In this document: one piece after another, positions 1 to 7,163 of the stretch
Position numbering within the stretch: the stretch's first letter is position 1
How the letters are laid out: each line of letters opens with the position of its first letter
NCBI GenBank assembly: GCA_031396835.1
Contig: JANNLO010000295.1
Location: forward strand, 1-9,490
DNA from: Snowella sp031396835
GTDB lineage: Bacteria > Cyanobacteriota > Cyanobacteriia > Cyanobacteriales > Microcystaceae
DNA length: 9,490 bases
Reading direction: 5' to 3'
Translations under genes and position numbers: made by a program
The notes under the pieces: generated by a model
The model's database searches: none
What the model was told of the DNA's origin: nothing
What the model saw: only the letters and a program-made list of their open reading frames with translations

Positions 1-7
1 GGCGTTC

Positions 8-36
8 GATGTCCTTCGGGCGGCCGAGCGGACATC
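8..36. repeat. Imperfect hairpin upstream of purE
   Basis: Arms GATGTCC (8-14) and GGACATC (30-36) pair over 7 bp. Inside them TCGG (16-19) and CCGA (24-27) can add 4 bp around a GCGG loop, with small bulges. No T-tract follows on either strand, so it does not look like a terminator. It lies just before the candidate purE promoter and could be an operator or chance in GC-rich DNA. Confidence 0.3.
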
Positions 37-56
37 TCCAAAAAGTGTGTGCCGCC

Positions 57-62
57 TACAAT
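57..62 (+). promoter_or_regulatory. Candidate -10 box for purE
   Basis: TACAAT matches the sigma70 -10 consensus at five of six bases and stands out in GC-rich DNA. It would start transcription near 69, about 30 bases before the chosen purE start. No convincing -35 box lies 16-18 bases upstream, so support is only moderate. Confidence 0.35.
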
Positions 63-99
63 TCAAGGCTTCCCGCAGCTGAGAGCCTGGAGCGTGCCC

Positions 100-618
100 T
101 TGACGGAGCCCCATCCCCTGGTCGGCGTGGTGATGGGTTCGGCCAGCGATTGGCAGACCCTGCAGCACGCGGCCACCATTCTCGCCGAGTTCGGCGTGCC
201 CCATGAATGTCGCGTGGTGTCGGCACACCGCATGCCCGACGATCTGTTTGCCTACGCCGAACAGGCCCGCGCGCGCGGCTTGGTGGCGATCATCGCCGGC
301 GCCGGCGGCGCGGCGCACCTGCCGGGTATGCTGGCCGCGAAGACCACGCTGCCGGTGCTCGGTGTGCCGGTGGCCAGCAAACACTTGAATGGCGTCGATT
401 CGCTGCACTCCATCGTGCAGATGCCCAAGGGCGTGCCGGTCGCCACGTTCGCCATCGGTGATGCGGGCGCCGCGAATGCCGCACTCTTTGCTGTGGCGAT
501 GCTGGCGCGCGACGATGCCGCGTTGCTGGCCCGGCTCGATGCCTACCGCAGCCGCCCAACCTTGAATCACTTTACAATCTCCGTCCACAAACTGGACATA
601 TTGAACTTCAGGATTTAG
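100..618 (+). CDS. purE: N5-carboxyaminoimidazole ribonucleotide mutase (PurE), 3' end lost at the seam
   Basis: PurE converts N5-CAIR to CAIR in cytoplasmic de novo purine synthesis, acting with PurK. Counting from TTG at 100, the family motifs are all present: GSASD at residues 13-17, SAHR at 41-44 with the catalytic His43, GAGGAAHLPGM from 67 with His73, and QMPKGVPVA further on. I prefer TTG at 100 because GGAG (89-92) lies 7 bases upstream and family similarity begins there; GTG at 94 is an alternative and the frame is open from GTG at 49. Real PurE sequence runs to about residue 152 (RLDAYRSRPT). The next 20 or so residues, up to the stop at 616-618, are translated from the antisense strand of a cyanobacterial glycosyltransferase, so the native tail of roughly 12-16 residues is missing. 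Base composition is proteobacterial and unlike everything downstream. Confidence 0.93.
   Translation: MTEPHPLVGVVMGSASDWQTLQHAATILAEFGVPHECRVVSAHRMPDDLFAYAEQARARGLVAIIAGAGGAAHLPGMLAAKTTLPVLGVPVASKHLNGVDSLHSIVQMPKGVPVATFAIGDAGAANAALFAVAMLARDDAALLARLDAYRSRPTLNHFTISVHKLDILNFRI
550..565. other. Composition seam between proteobacterial and cyanobacterial DNA
   Basis: Left of this point the DNA is GC-rich and in PurE frame; right of it the DNA is AT-rich and encodes a minus-strand GT2. PurE similarity ends at about 555-560, and the glycosyltransferase reads sensibly down to its Trp100 at 556-558. Both genes are cut at the same place. There is no insertion sequence, integrase, tRNA or target duplication at the join. 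This fits an assembly chimera or ligation artefact better than an evolved insertion. Confidence 0.85.
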
Positions 619-855
619 GTTTACTAGTTTTTCTAAACCAACATTTCTAGCACGAGCAGCCGTAAACGGAACTGATAAATCGAGGTCAACTACCTCTACT
701 CCTAGCGATCGCGCTAACTGAACACTGCCGTCAGTTGATCCCGAATCTACATAAACAATCTGAGAAGCTTGGGTCAACAAAGATAGCAGGCATTGCTTCA
801 AGCGATCGCCTTCATTACGTCCAATGATCACTACACCAATCGTCAAATTAGACAT
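556..855 (-). CDS. Family 2 glycosyltransferase, N-terminal 100 residues only (cut by seam)
   Basis: The ATG is at 855-853, 29 bases after the stop of the upstream glycosyltransferase, so the two probably form an operon. The translation starts MSNLTIGVVIIGRNEGDRL, the GT-A fold opening that binds the nucleotide sugar. It then shows VDSGSTDGS (36-44), AARARNVGL (66-74) and the metal-binding DxD as VDGD (90-93), followed by CKVIQGW to residue 100. Such proteins are usually about 300 residues or more, so the acceptor-binding half is missing. Leftward of 556 the frame stays open to base 1, but only as antisense of purE, so an automatic caller would make a false 285-residue-plus fusion. Sugar donor and acceptor cannot be told. 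HIP1 sites at 705 and 802 lie inside the gene. Confidence 0.85.
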
Positions 856-884
856 TTAATATTTTCCACAATTTGTAAGAAACG

Positions 885-1874
885 TTAAATACAGAATTTA
901 ATAAGTACGCTATTGCGAATAAAATCTTCTAAAAAGTGAGGTGGAGAAGTATCGAGTTTACGTTGAAAAAAGATCCGTCCACGCCAACTTAAAAAGCCAA
1001 TCAACCAAAGAAAATCTACTAAGACAGCATAAAACAAGCTATGATTTTTCACAAAATAGCGTCGCCGAGACTCAAACCAGTAGGGAGGCAGACGTTTTTT
1101 TTCAAATCCTGGCTGATTCACTCCTGAACTTTGACCAACCAAATGCACTACGCGGCTGGTAGGAACATACCAACAATTCCACCCTTTTTTCCTCGCTTGT
1201 AAGCAAAAGTCCACCTCTTCATAGTACATAAAGTAATTATCATCCATTAGTCCTACTGATTCAAAAACCTCGCGCCGAATGATCATACTCGCTCCAGAAA
1301 CCCAATCTGTTTCACAGGCAATATCAGAAATCGGTCGAGCGACGATCCATTGAGTGAGTAACTGGGAGATAAGACCTAAACGCAGTCCTGCATCAAATTC
1401 ACTCATCACGGAATGAAACCGAAAAGCTGAATGTTGAGGGGTTCCATCAGGATTTTCAAGGCGACTACCCGCGATACCAACAGTGGGATTGGCATTCATG
1501 AAGTGGAGAAAATGGGTTAGAGCTTGGGGTCGCACAATGGTATCAGGATTGAGCAACATAAGATACTGAGGCGGTTCGCTAGATTGCAGAGCTTTTTCAA
1601 TAATTAGATTATTTCCAAAAGCAAAACCTCCATTGCGTTCTGAAGAAATAAGAGATACCCAGTCATTCCAACTTTGCTGATCGATAGCCTGTTGAATTTG
1701 CTTAATGGAACAATCCCCAGATGCATTATCGACAACGAAAACCTTAACTATTCCAAGATCCCTAACTTCGTTAACAAGGGAATTTAAACAATCGATAGTC
1801 AATGTGGCTGTGCGGTAATTCACAATGATTATCCACAAGACATTGCTGGATTTAAGCTTATTTTGGGTTAACAT
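885..1874 (-). CDS. WbbL-like family 2 glycosyltransferase (rhamnosyltransferase type)
   Basis: A 329-residue cytosolic or membrane-associated GT2 of the COG1216/WbbL kind, expected to add a sugar to a lipid-linked or surface polysaccharide. Counted from ATG at 1874: WIIIVNYRT (14-22), VVDNASGD (47-54), the NGGFAFGNN motif (81-89), LLNPDT (108-112) as the metal/donor site, WVSGASMIIRREVF (191-204), YFMYYEEVDFC (214-224) and GWNCWYVPTSRVVHLVGQSS (231-250). This order is typical of the family. The C-terminus (about 275-300) is hydrophobic and may touch the membrane. The frame extends to TTG at 1916, but the added 14 residues precede the normal fold start and overlap the remnant upstream, so I chose ATG 1874. 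It is the middle gene of the minus-strand sugar cluster. Family certain; substrate unknown, rhamnose only by analogy. Confidence 0.92.
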   Translation of the reverse strand: MLTQNKLKSSNVLWIIIVNYRTATLTIDCLNSLVNEVRDLGIVKVFVVDNASGDCSIKQIQQAIDQQSWNDWVSLISSERNGGFAFGNNLIIEKALQSSEPPQYLMLLNPDTIVRPQALTHFLHFMNANPTVGIAGSRLENPDGTPQHSAFRFHSVMSEFDAGLRLGLISQLLTQWIVARPISDIACETDWVSGASMIIRREVFESVGLMDDNYFMYYEEVDFCLQARKKGWNCWYVPTSRVVHLVGQSSGVNQPGFEKKRLPPYWFESRRRYFVKNHSLFYAVLVDFLWLIGFLSWRGRIFFQRKLDTSPPHFLEDFIRNSVLIKFCI

Positions 1875-2010
1875 GGCGATCAGATTGAAAGTAATGGCAG
1901 GAAAAGCGAGAAGCAACGACTTTCATTTTATAAAATCGTTTGAGAAGAACACAATTACTAACGCGATCGCCTTCATTGCGACCAATAATCACTAAACCCG
2001 TTGTATTCAT
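1858..2010 (-). pseudogene. Remnant 5' end of a second GT2 gene
   Basis: The ATG at 2010-2008 opens a 50-codon frame ending at TAA 1860-1858. Its first 22 or so residues (MNTTGLVIIGRNEGDRVSN...) closely match the start of the truncated GT2 at 855, which begins MSNLTIGVVIIGRNEGDRL. The nucleotides match too, including the shared stretch CGATCGCCTTCATT at 1965-1978 and 804-817. After about base 1945 the similarity stops and the frame runs out of phase into the start of the intact GT2. This looks like the stump left when the rest of a paralogous gene was deleted. Its ATG may still have its own promoter and leader, so the intact GT2 may be expressed from it. Confidence 0.7.
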
Positions 2011-2117
2011 AAAGTATAAATTAAGAATAACGTCAAGATTCTAACCTTAATATTAAAAATATCCCAGAGAAAAAATGTACTATATCCGAGAAAAACGACT
2101 ACATTATTCGGCTATCG

Positions 2118-2132
2118 TCGGTTTAGAACCGA
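2118..2132. repeat. Short perfect inverted repeat between divergent units
   Basis: TCGGTT (2118-2123), spacer TAG, AACCGA (2127-2132). It lies in the 210-base gap between the minus-strand GT remnant and the plus-strand GT2. It has no following T-tract, so an operator-like site is more plausible than a terminator. Chance is possible. Confidence 0.3.
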
Positions 2133-2184
2133 TAAAATCGAATTTTGTAAATAATTTTTATCTCAGTCTTTGATAGTATCTTAA

Positions 2185-2190
2185 TATAAT
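2185..2190 (+). promoter_or_regulatory. Candidate -10 box for the GT2-UPF0182 unit
   Basis: A perfect TATAAT 31 bases before the proposed GTG start at 2221, giving a leader of about 24 bases. The bases 16-18 upstream (around CTCAGT) are a poor -35, and AT-rich DNA produces this hexamer by chance. Confidence 0.35.
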
Positions 2191-2220
2191 CTTACTTTTT
2201 GCGAAAACTTCATTTTTGGG

Positions 2221-3447
2221 GTGCTAAATCAATTGACTTTTATTAATATATTTATTTATCTTTGTCATTTTTTGTTGAATTTAATAGGCTGCTTCCTATT
2301 TATTCTCAGTCTTTATTTATTGCTCGAATGTCTAGCTACTTTGTTACCTGCTCGTTCTCAATTAGAAAAACATAAAGATTCTAATTCTAGAGTTGCCGTT
2401 CTCATTCCTGCCCATAATGAAGCCTCTGAAATTGGTGCAACTTTGACGAATTTAATTCCTCAATTAACCCACAATGATCGTTTGATTGTGATTGCAGATA
2501 ATTGTACTGATAATACGGCTTGGATTGCGCAAGAATTTGGTGTAACTGTTATTGAAAGAACGAATGCCCAAGAGCGGGGAAAAGGATATGCTTTGGATTA
2601 TGGATTGCGGTTTTTGGAAGCTGATCCTCCTGATATTGTGATTATTATTGATGCAGATTGTTCAACCGAACCGAATAGTTTGCGATCGCTGGTTCATGCC
2701 GTTGAAATGACAAATCGACCAGTTCAGGCCGCCTATTTGATGGAATCTCCCCCAAATCCTAGCCCCAAAGATTTAATTTCAGCCCTAGCTTTTTTAGTTA
2801 AAAATATTGTTCGTTCCACAGGATTGATGAAATTGGGTTTACCTAGTTTATTGAATGGAACTGGCATGGCTTTTCCTTGGCAAGCAATCAAAACAATTTC
2901 CTTAGCAAGCGGTAATATTGTAGAAGACATTCAATTATGTATCGATCTCGCCTTAGCTGGATATCCGTCCAGTTTTTGTGATCAAGCGCGGATTATTGGC
3001 AGATTACCCCAAGAAAATTCCGTCGCAACAGGTCAAAGAACTCGCTGGGAACACGGACATTTGCAAACGATTTTAACCCAAGTTCCTCGCTTAATTCAAG
3101 GTGCAATTCAGCAAAAAAGATGGAAATTATTGACTTTAGCCCTAGAATTAGCCATTCCGCCATTATCGCTCCTGGTTATCTTTTGGGGCATGGGAATGAG
3201 CGGCTCAATTGCGCTTCAGTTAGCAGGAAAAGGAGCATTTTCTACGCTTTTTTTTGTCTTAATTGGGTCAATGATTTTTACGGCTATATTCATTGCTTGG
3301 TTAAAATTTGGTCGTCAACTAATTTCTGGATTAACATTATTGAAAATTCCTTTTTATTTAATGTGGAAAATTCCTATTTATTTAGCATTTCTGATTAAGC
3401 CTGAAAAAAATTGGATCAGAACTGAAAGAGACAGTAAAATTCTTTAA
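2221..3447 (+). CDS. Membrane-anchored family 2 glycosyltransferase (processive, QxxRW type)
   Basis: A 408-residue GT2 resembling the cellulose/hyaluronan/poly-GlcNAc synthase group. One or two N-terminal membrane segments (about 8-41) precede the catalytic domain: VAVLIPAHNEASEIG (58-72), ADNCTDNT (92-99), DAD at 144-146 (metal and UDP-sugar binding), GTGMAF (213-218), the catalytic-base type VED (234-236) and QRTRW (272-276), the QxxRW acceptor motif. Membrane segments follow at about 305-328, 341-361 and 366-393, so a polymer or glycolipid could be made at the inner face of the plasma membrane. The GTG start at 2221 is adjacent to GGGG with no room for a ribosome site; TTG at 2233 would have that run about 12 bases upstream and may be the true start. 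The UPF0182 gene follows after 24 bases, probably in one operon. Product unknown. Confidence 0.9.
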   Translation: MLNQLTFINIFIYLCHFLLNLIGCFLFILSLYLLLECLATLLPARSQLEKHKDSNSRVAVLIPAHNEASEIGATLTNLIPQLTHNDRLIVIADNCTDNTAWIAQEFGVTVIERTNAQERGKGYALDYGLRFLEADPPDIVIIIDADCSTEPNSLRSLVHAVEMTNRPVQAAYLMESPPNPSPKDLISALAFLVKNIVRSTGLMKLGLPSLLNGTGMAFPWQAIKTISLASGNIVEDIQLCIDLALAGYPSSFCDQARIIGRLPQENSVATGQRTRWEHGHLQTILTQVPRLIQGAIQQKRWKLLTLALELAIPPLSLLVIFWGMGMSGSIALQLAGKGAFSTLFFVLIGSMIFTAIFIAWLKFGRQLISGLTLLKIPFYLMWKIPIYLAFLIKPEKNWIRTERDSKIL

Positions 3448-3471
3448 ATATACAAAATAAATAATAATTCT

Positions 3472-6400
3472 TTGAGTTTCCAATTTAATAGTTTAATGAT
3501 GATTAATTTGCGAATTCCTCAGATGCAGTTTTATCGATCGCCTTGGCGAATCCTGATAATAGTTTTAATAATTGGCATTAGCCTTGAATTAATTGCCAAC
3601 CTATCAGCAGCAGTTTTATGGTTTCAAGAATTAAATTATTTATCAATTTTTCTAACTAGATTGGGCTTACAAAGTTTCTTATTAATAGGAATTACTAGTT
3701 TGTCTCTAATTTTTTGTTGGCGAAATATAGCGATCGCCCAAAAGTTATCAAATCTTTCTAACTCAGTCAAATATAATTATCCAATCATTACCCAAACCAT
3801 TAAATCTAGATTTTTGCCCCTACCCGATTTTTCTCAAGATTTACGACCAGCCCAAACCCGTCCTCTCCAACTTCAAGTCTTGTTATTTTTGGTTATTGTA
3901 ATTAATCTTTTAATAGCTTTAATTGTGATTAATTACAGCAAAATTGCGATCGCCGATTGGACATTGAACTTCAACTTATCTGAACTAACTTTTCCCATTT
4001 CTTCTGTCTTTGATTTGAGTTTTCTTTCTCGCGCTTTTAAAAATCTTCAATATCATTGGGGATTGATTATCACTGCTTTTTTATTGCTAATTGCTTTAAC
4101 TTATAAACCAGATTCATCCCTCAAACTACTCTCTATTTTCTTTAGTTTAACTTTAGGAATAATGATGACGGGCAACTGGACAAAAATTTTAAAATTCTTT
4201 TATCAAACACCTTTTAATCAAACTGATCCTCAATTTAATAAAAATATTAGCTTCTATGTTTTTAGTCTTCCTTTTTGGAAACTATTAAATGTTTGGTTAG
4301 GTGGATTATTTTTGTTTGGCTTATTAGCTATTTTAATTATCTATTTACAAGGAAATAATCATTTATCAGAAGGTAAATTTCCTGGATTTAATTCAACTCA
4401 ATTGCGTCATCTTTCCCGTTTAGCTGGTTTCATCATGTTAACAATTGGATTCAGTCATTGGCTTAATCGTTATCAATTACTTTACTCTAAGCATGAAGTT
4501 ATTTATGGTGCAAATTATACTGATATTCATCTTCGTCTTCCTTTTGAAACACTCTTAATCTTAATCAGTTTAGGAATAGCAGCTGGTTTAATTTATCAAA
4601 GCTATTACGGCTGGCAAAATAATTTAGGTTCTGACTTAAAAAAAAAGAAATACTTATCAATTAATCTTCTTCCATTTTATTTTTATTTAATCCTAATTAT
4701 TCTCAAATTTTTCTTAGGAATTGGTCTTGAAAGATTCATTGTTGAACCAAATCAACTTAGCAGAGAATATCCATATATTGAACGTAGTATTACTGCAACT
4801 AGAGATGCCTTCAATTTATCAAAAATTCAGCCCCAAACTCTCTCTGGAAAAGGTAAATTAACCCAAGCAGATTTAGACAAAAATCGTTTAACTTTAAATA
4901 ACATTCGCCTTTGGGATCCCATTCCTCTCCTCAAAACAAACCGCCAATTACAACAAATTCGACTCTACTATAAATTTTCAGATGCCGATTTAGATCGTTA
5001 CAATATTAAAATTGAAGCAGAAAATCAATATATTTTAACAACCAAACAACAAGTATTAATTTCGCCAAGAGAATTGGATCATAATGCGGTTCCTGCTGAA
5101 GCAAAAACTTGGATCAATCAACATTTAGTATATACACACGGCTATGGTTTTACCCTTTCACCTGTTAACTTAGCCGATGAAGGTGGGCTTCCTTTTTACT
5201 TCGTGAAAGATATTGCAACACCAACAGAAGAATCAGCATTAAGAACTTCTAGTGAATTAATTCGTGCCAGTATTCCTATTGGTAAACCACGCCTTTACTT
5301 TGGGGAATTAACAGATAATTATATTATGACTAATACGAAGGTCAAAGAATTTGATTTTCCCAGCGGTCAAGATAATGTTTATAACATTTATGATGGCACA
5401 GGCGGAATTACTTTAGGCAATACTTTAAATCGTTTATTATTTGCTATTTATCTTAAAGATTGGCAAATGATTTTTACCCGTAATTTTAATCCTAATACCC
5501 AAATTTTATTTCGTCGTAATATTAACGATCGCATTCAAGAATTAGCTCCCTTTCTTCACTTTGATAAAGATCCTTATTTAGTAACTGCTAATACTGATCC
5601 ATCGGGACAAAATACACTTTCTTGGATCATTGATTCCTATACCACAACTTCTTATTATCCCTATTCTGATTCGGGCGATCACAACTTTAATTATATTCGT
5701 AATTCAGTAAAAATTGTGGTTGATGCTTACAACGGAAATGTAGATTTCTATGTAATGGATGATCAAGATCCAATTATTCAAACTTGGCGCAGAATTTTTC
5801 CTAATTTATTCAAATCTTTTGCCGAAATGCCTGAAGTTTTAAAAAGTCATATTCGCTATCCTTTAGACTTATTTAGTACCCAATCTGAAAGGCTATTAAC
5901 CTATCACATGACAGATGTTAATGTCTTTTATAATCGAGAAGATCAATGGCAAATTCCCCAAGAAATTTATGGCGACAAACAAAAAACCGTCGCGCCTTAT
6001 TATCTAATTATGAAGCTTGCAGGAATAGAAAATAAATCAGAAGAATTTGTACTTTCTCATGTCTATACTCCCAATGGCCGCGATAACTTAATATCCTTAT
6101 TATTTGCCCGTTCTGATCAACAAAATTATGGTAAATTATTGCTTTATAGTTTGCCAAAAGAACAATTAATTTATGGCCCAGAACAAATTGAAGCTTTAAT
6201 CAATCAAGATCCTATTATTTCGGAACGTATTAGTCTTTGGAATCGAGAAGGTTCACGAGTTCTTCAAGGAAATTTATTAGTAATTCCTATTGAACAATCT
6301 TTACTTTATGTTGAACCTTTATATTTAGAAGCAACAGAAAATAGTTTACCAACTTTAGCCAGAGTCGTGGTAGTTTATGAAAATAAAATCGCAATGTCTG

Positions 6401-6492
6401 AAACTTTAAATGGTGCTTTGGATGCAATTTTTTCGCCAACAAAAGTTTCTCCTTCTACAATTTTACGTCAAGTAAATTCTAAAAAAAGTTGA
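3472..6492 (+). CDS. UPF0182 family large integral membrane protein
   Basis: A 1006-residue protein of the uncharacterised UPF0182 (COG1615) family, found in actinobacteria, cyanobacteria and some others. The N-terminal third has seven or eight membrane segments (about 27-50, 66-86, 134-156, 196-233, 268-291, 314-330, 358-376, 398-420). Family signatures visible are QTDPQFNKNISFYVFSLPFW (250-269), YGANYTDIHLRLP (345-357) and the segment after the last helix, EPNQLSREYPYIERSITATR (425-444). The soluble C-terminal part, probably outside the cytoplasm, has YTTTSYYPYSD, a VDAYNGNVDFYVMDDQDPI stretch, and HIRYPLDLFSTQ followed by a YHMTDVNVFYN motif, all conserved in the family. The length is normal. 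The start is uncertain: TTG 3472, ATG 3496 and ATG 3523 are possible, and none has a clear ribosome site. It follows a membrane GT2 by 24 bases, which suggests an envelope role, but no function is established. Confidence 0.93.
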   Translation: MSFQFNSLMMINLRIPQMQFYRSPWRILIIVLIIGISLELIANLSAAVLWFQELNYLSIFLTRLGLQSFLLIGITSLSLIFCWRNIAIAQKLSNLSNSVKYNYPIITQTIKSRFLPLPDFSQDLRPAQTRPLQLQVLLFLVIVINLLIALIVINYSKIAIADWTLNFNLSELTFPISSVFDLSFLSRAFKNLQYHWGLIITAFLLLIALTYKPDSSLKLLSIFFSLTLGIMMTGNWTKILKFFYQTPFNQTDPQFNKNISFYVFSLPFWKLLNVWLGGLFLFGLLAILIIYLQGNNHLSEGKFPGFNSTQLRHLSRLAGFIMLTIGFSHWLNRYQLLYSKHEVIYGANYTDIHLRLPFETLLILISLGIAAGLIYQSYYGWQNNLGSDLKKKKYLSINLLPFYFYLILIILKFFLGIGLERFIVEPNQLSREYPYIERSITATRDAFNLSKIQPQTLSGKGKLTQADLDKNRLTLNNIRLWDPIPLLKTNRQLQQIRLYYKFSDADLDRYNIKIEAENQYILTTKQQVLISPRELDHNAVPAEAKTWINQHLVYTHGYGFTLSPVNLADEGGLPFYFVKDIATPTEESALRTSSELIRASIPIGKPRLYFGELTDNYIMTNTKVKEFDFPSGQDNVYNIYDGTGGITLGNTLNRLLFAIYLKDWQMIFTRNFNPNTQILFRRNINDRIQELAPFLHFDKDPYLVTANTDPSGQNTLSWIIDSYTTTSYYPYSDSGDHNFNYIRNSVKIVVDAYNGNVDFYVMDDQDPIIQTWRRIFPNLFKSFAEMPEVLKSHIRYPLDLFSTQSERLLTYHMTDVNVFYNREDQWQIPQEIYGDKQKTVAPYYLIMKLAGIENKSEEFVLSHVYTPNGRDNLISLLFARSDQQNYGKLLLYSLPKEQLIYGPEQIEALINQDPIISERISLWNREGSRVLQGNLLVIPIEQSLLYVEPLYLEATENSLPTLARVVVVYENKIAMSETLNGALDAIFSPTKVSPSTILRQVNSKKS

Positions 6493-6531
6493 CTTGAAAA
6501 TAGTGATTTAAACTTTAAACTAATAAGCTTA

Positions 6532-6537
6532 TATAAT
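6532..6537 (+). promoter_or_regulatory. Candidate -10 box for the DUF4346 gene
   Basis: A perfect TATAAT with a weak TTAAAC 18 bases upstream (6508-6513). It would give a leader of about 30 bases before ATG 6575. Two direct copies of TTTAAAC (6507-6513 and 6514-6520) overlap the -35 area and might bind a regulator. Confidence 0.4.
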
Positions 6538-6550
6538 TAATCTTGAGTTC

Positions 6551-6571
6551 AAAACTAAAAACTAAAATCTA
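6551..6571. repeat. Three tandem heptamers in the leader
   Basis: AAAACTA, AAAACTA and AAATCTA stand head to tail directly before the ATG at 6575. Cyanobacteria are known for short tandem heptamer repeats, but three AT-rich copies are too few to assign this to such a class. The A-rich, unstructured run could help ribosome access where no Shine-Dalgarno is present. Confidence 0.4.
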
Positions 6572-6574
6572 AAA

Positions 6575-6961
6575 ATGACAGCTTTATTATTGGAATCAAT
6601 CAAAACTATTGATGATAAATTATCTAATCGCCATATTTCCCTTGATCCAGGAGGATATTGGCTTATTTATTTGGACAGAGACGCTCAATTTCTTTGTGTA
6701 AAACATTTTTCAAATAATATTAATGAACAAGGATTGGCAGTCGATTCAGTGACGGGAGAAATTATTCCCTGTAAAGGAGTTGTTGAAAGAAAACCGACGG
6801 TAATTTTACAAGCAAAGACGGCTAAAGAATTATGTGTCCAGCTTTTTGAAAGTGAACAAATCTATCCCATTACGATGTTAAATCATGCGGCTTATCTCGG
6901 TCGGGAGTTGGTGCGGGCTGAAATGGCGTTGATAAATAATACTGAATATATTCAAGATTAG
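6575..6961 (+). CDS. DUF4346 domain protein
   Basis: A 128-residue soluble protein that I recognise as the DUF4346 kind found widely in cyanobacteria. Visible family features are the DPGGYWLIYLDRD segment (24-36), CVKHF (41-45), a GLAVDSVTGEIIPCKG stretch (53-68), VILQAKTAKELCVQLFE (76-92) and the strongly conserved tail NHAAYLGRELVRAEMAL (103-119) ending in YIQD. No signal peptide or membrane segment. The family is sometimes joined to dihydropteroate-synthase-like or pterin-dependent methyltransferase proteins, but its biochemical role is unknown and nothing nearby settles it. It lies 82 bases after the UPF0182 gene and has its own promoter-like box, so it is probably a separate transcript. 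Confidence 0.8.
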   Translation: MTALLLESIKTIDDKLSNRHISLDPGGYWLIYLDRDAQFLCVKHFSNNINEQGLAVDSVTGEIIPCKGVVERKPTVILQAKTAKELCVQLFESEQIYPITMLNHAAYLGRELVRAEMALINNTEYIQD

Positions 6962-7163
6962 CTGAGGAAATTAAGATAAATATCGTCTTCAACCCTTTGT
7001 ATTTGTAATTTTTTAGATGCGTTTTCCCTAACTACACTAACAAAACAAACAATACCAATTGTGTCTAAATCTATTTTTTGATAAATCTGTTTTTAGGGTA
7101 AGGAAAATGTCAAAATAAAGAGTAGGAGAAAATTTATTATCTTAATTAAAGCCATAAAAAAAC

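Noticed and set aside
8..36. Terminator hairpin before purE
   Set aside because: No T-tract follows on either strand, and GC-rich DNA forms such hairpins readily.
252..559. Minus-strand frames inside purE
   Set aside because: They are antisense shadows of GC-rich coding DNA, rich in Arg, Ala and Pro, without family similarity.
1..618. purE as a gene recently acquired by the cyanobacterium
   Set aside because: Its 3' end is missing at the seam, no cyanobacterial flank lies on its other side, and no mobility genes are present. An artefact explains more.
941..1162. 73-codon plus-strand frame inside the WbbL-like gene
   Set aside because: It is antisense to a well-supported gene and has no recognisable motif or ribosome site.
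1858..2010. Frameshifted N-terminus of the intact GT2
   Set aside because: The intact GT2 already has its own complete GT-A start (WIIIVNYRT). The remnant carries a second, different GT2 start, so it is another gene's stump.
6551..6571. CRISPR-like or long tandem repeat
   Set aside because: Only three heptamers without spacers. No direct repeats of CRISPR size were seen anywhere in the window.
7078..7106. Promoter for map with TTGATA as -35
   Set aside because: No acceptable -10 hexamer lies 16-18 bases downstream.
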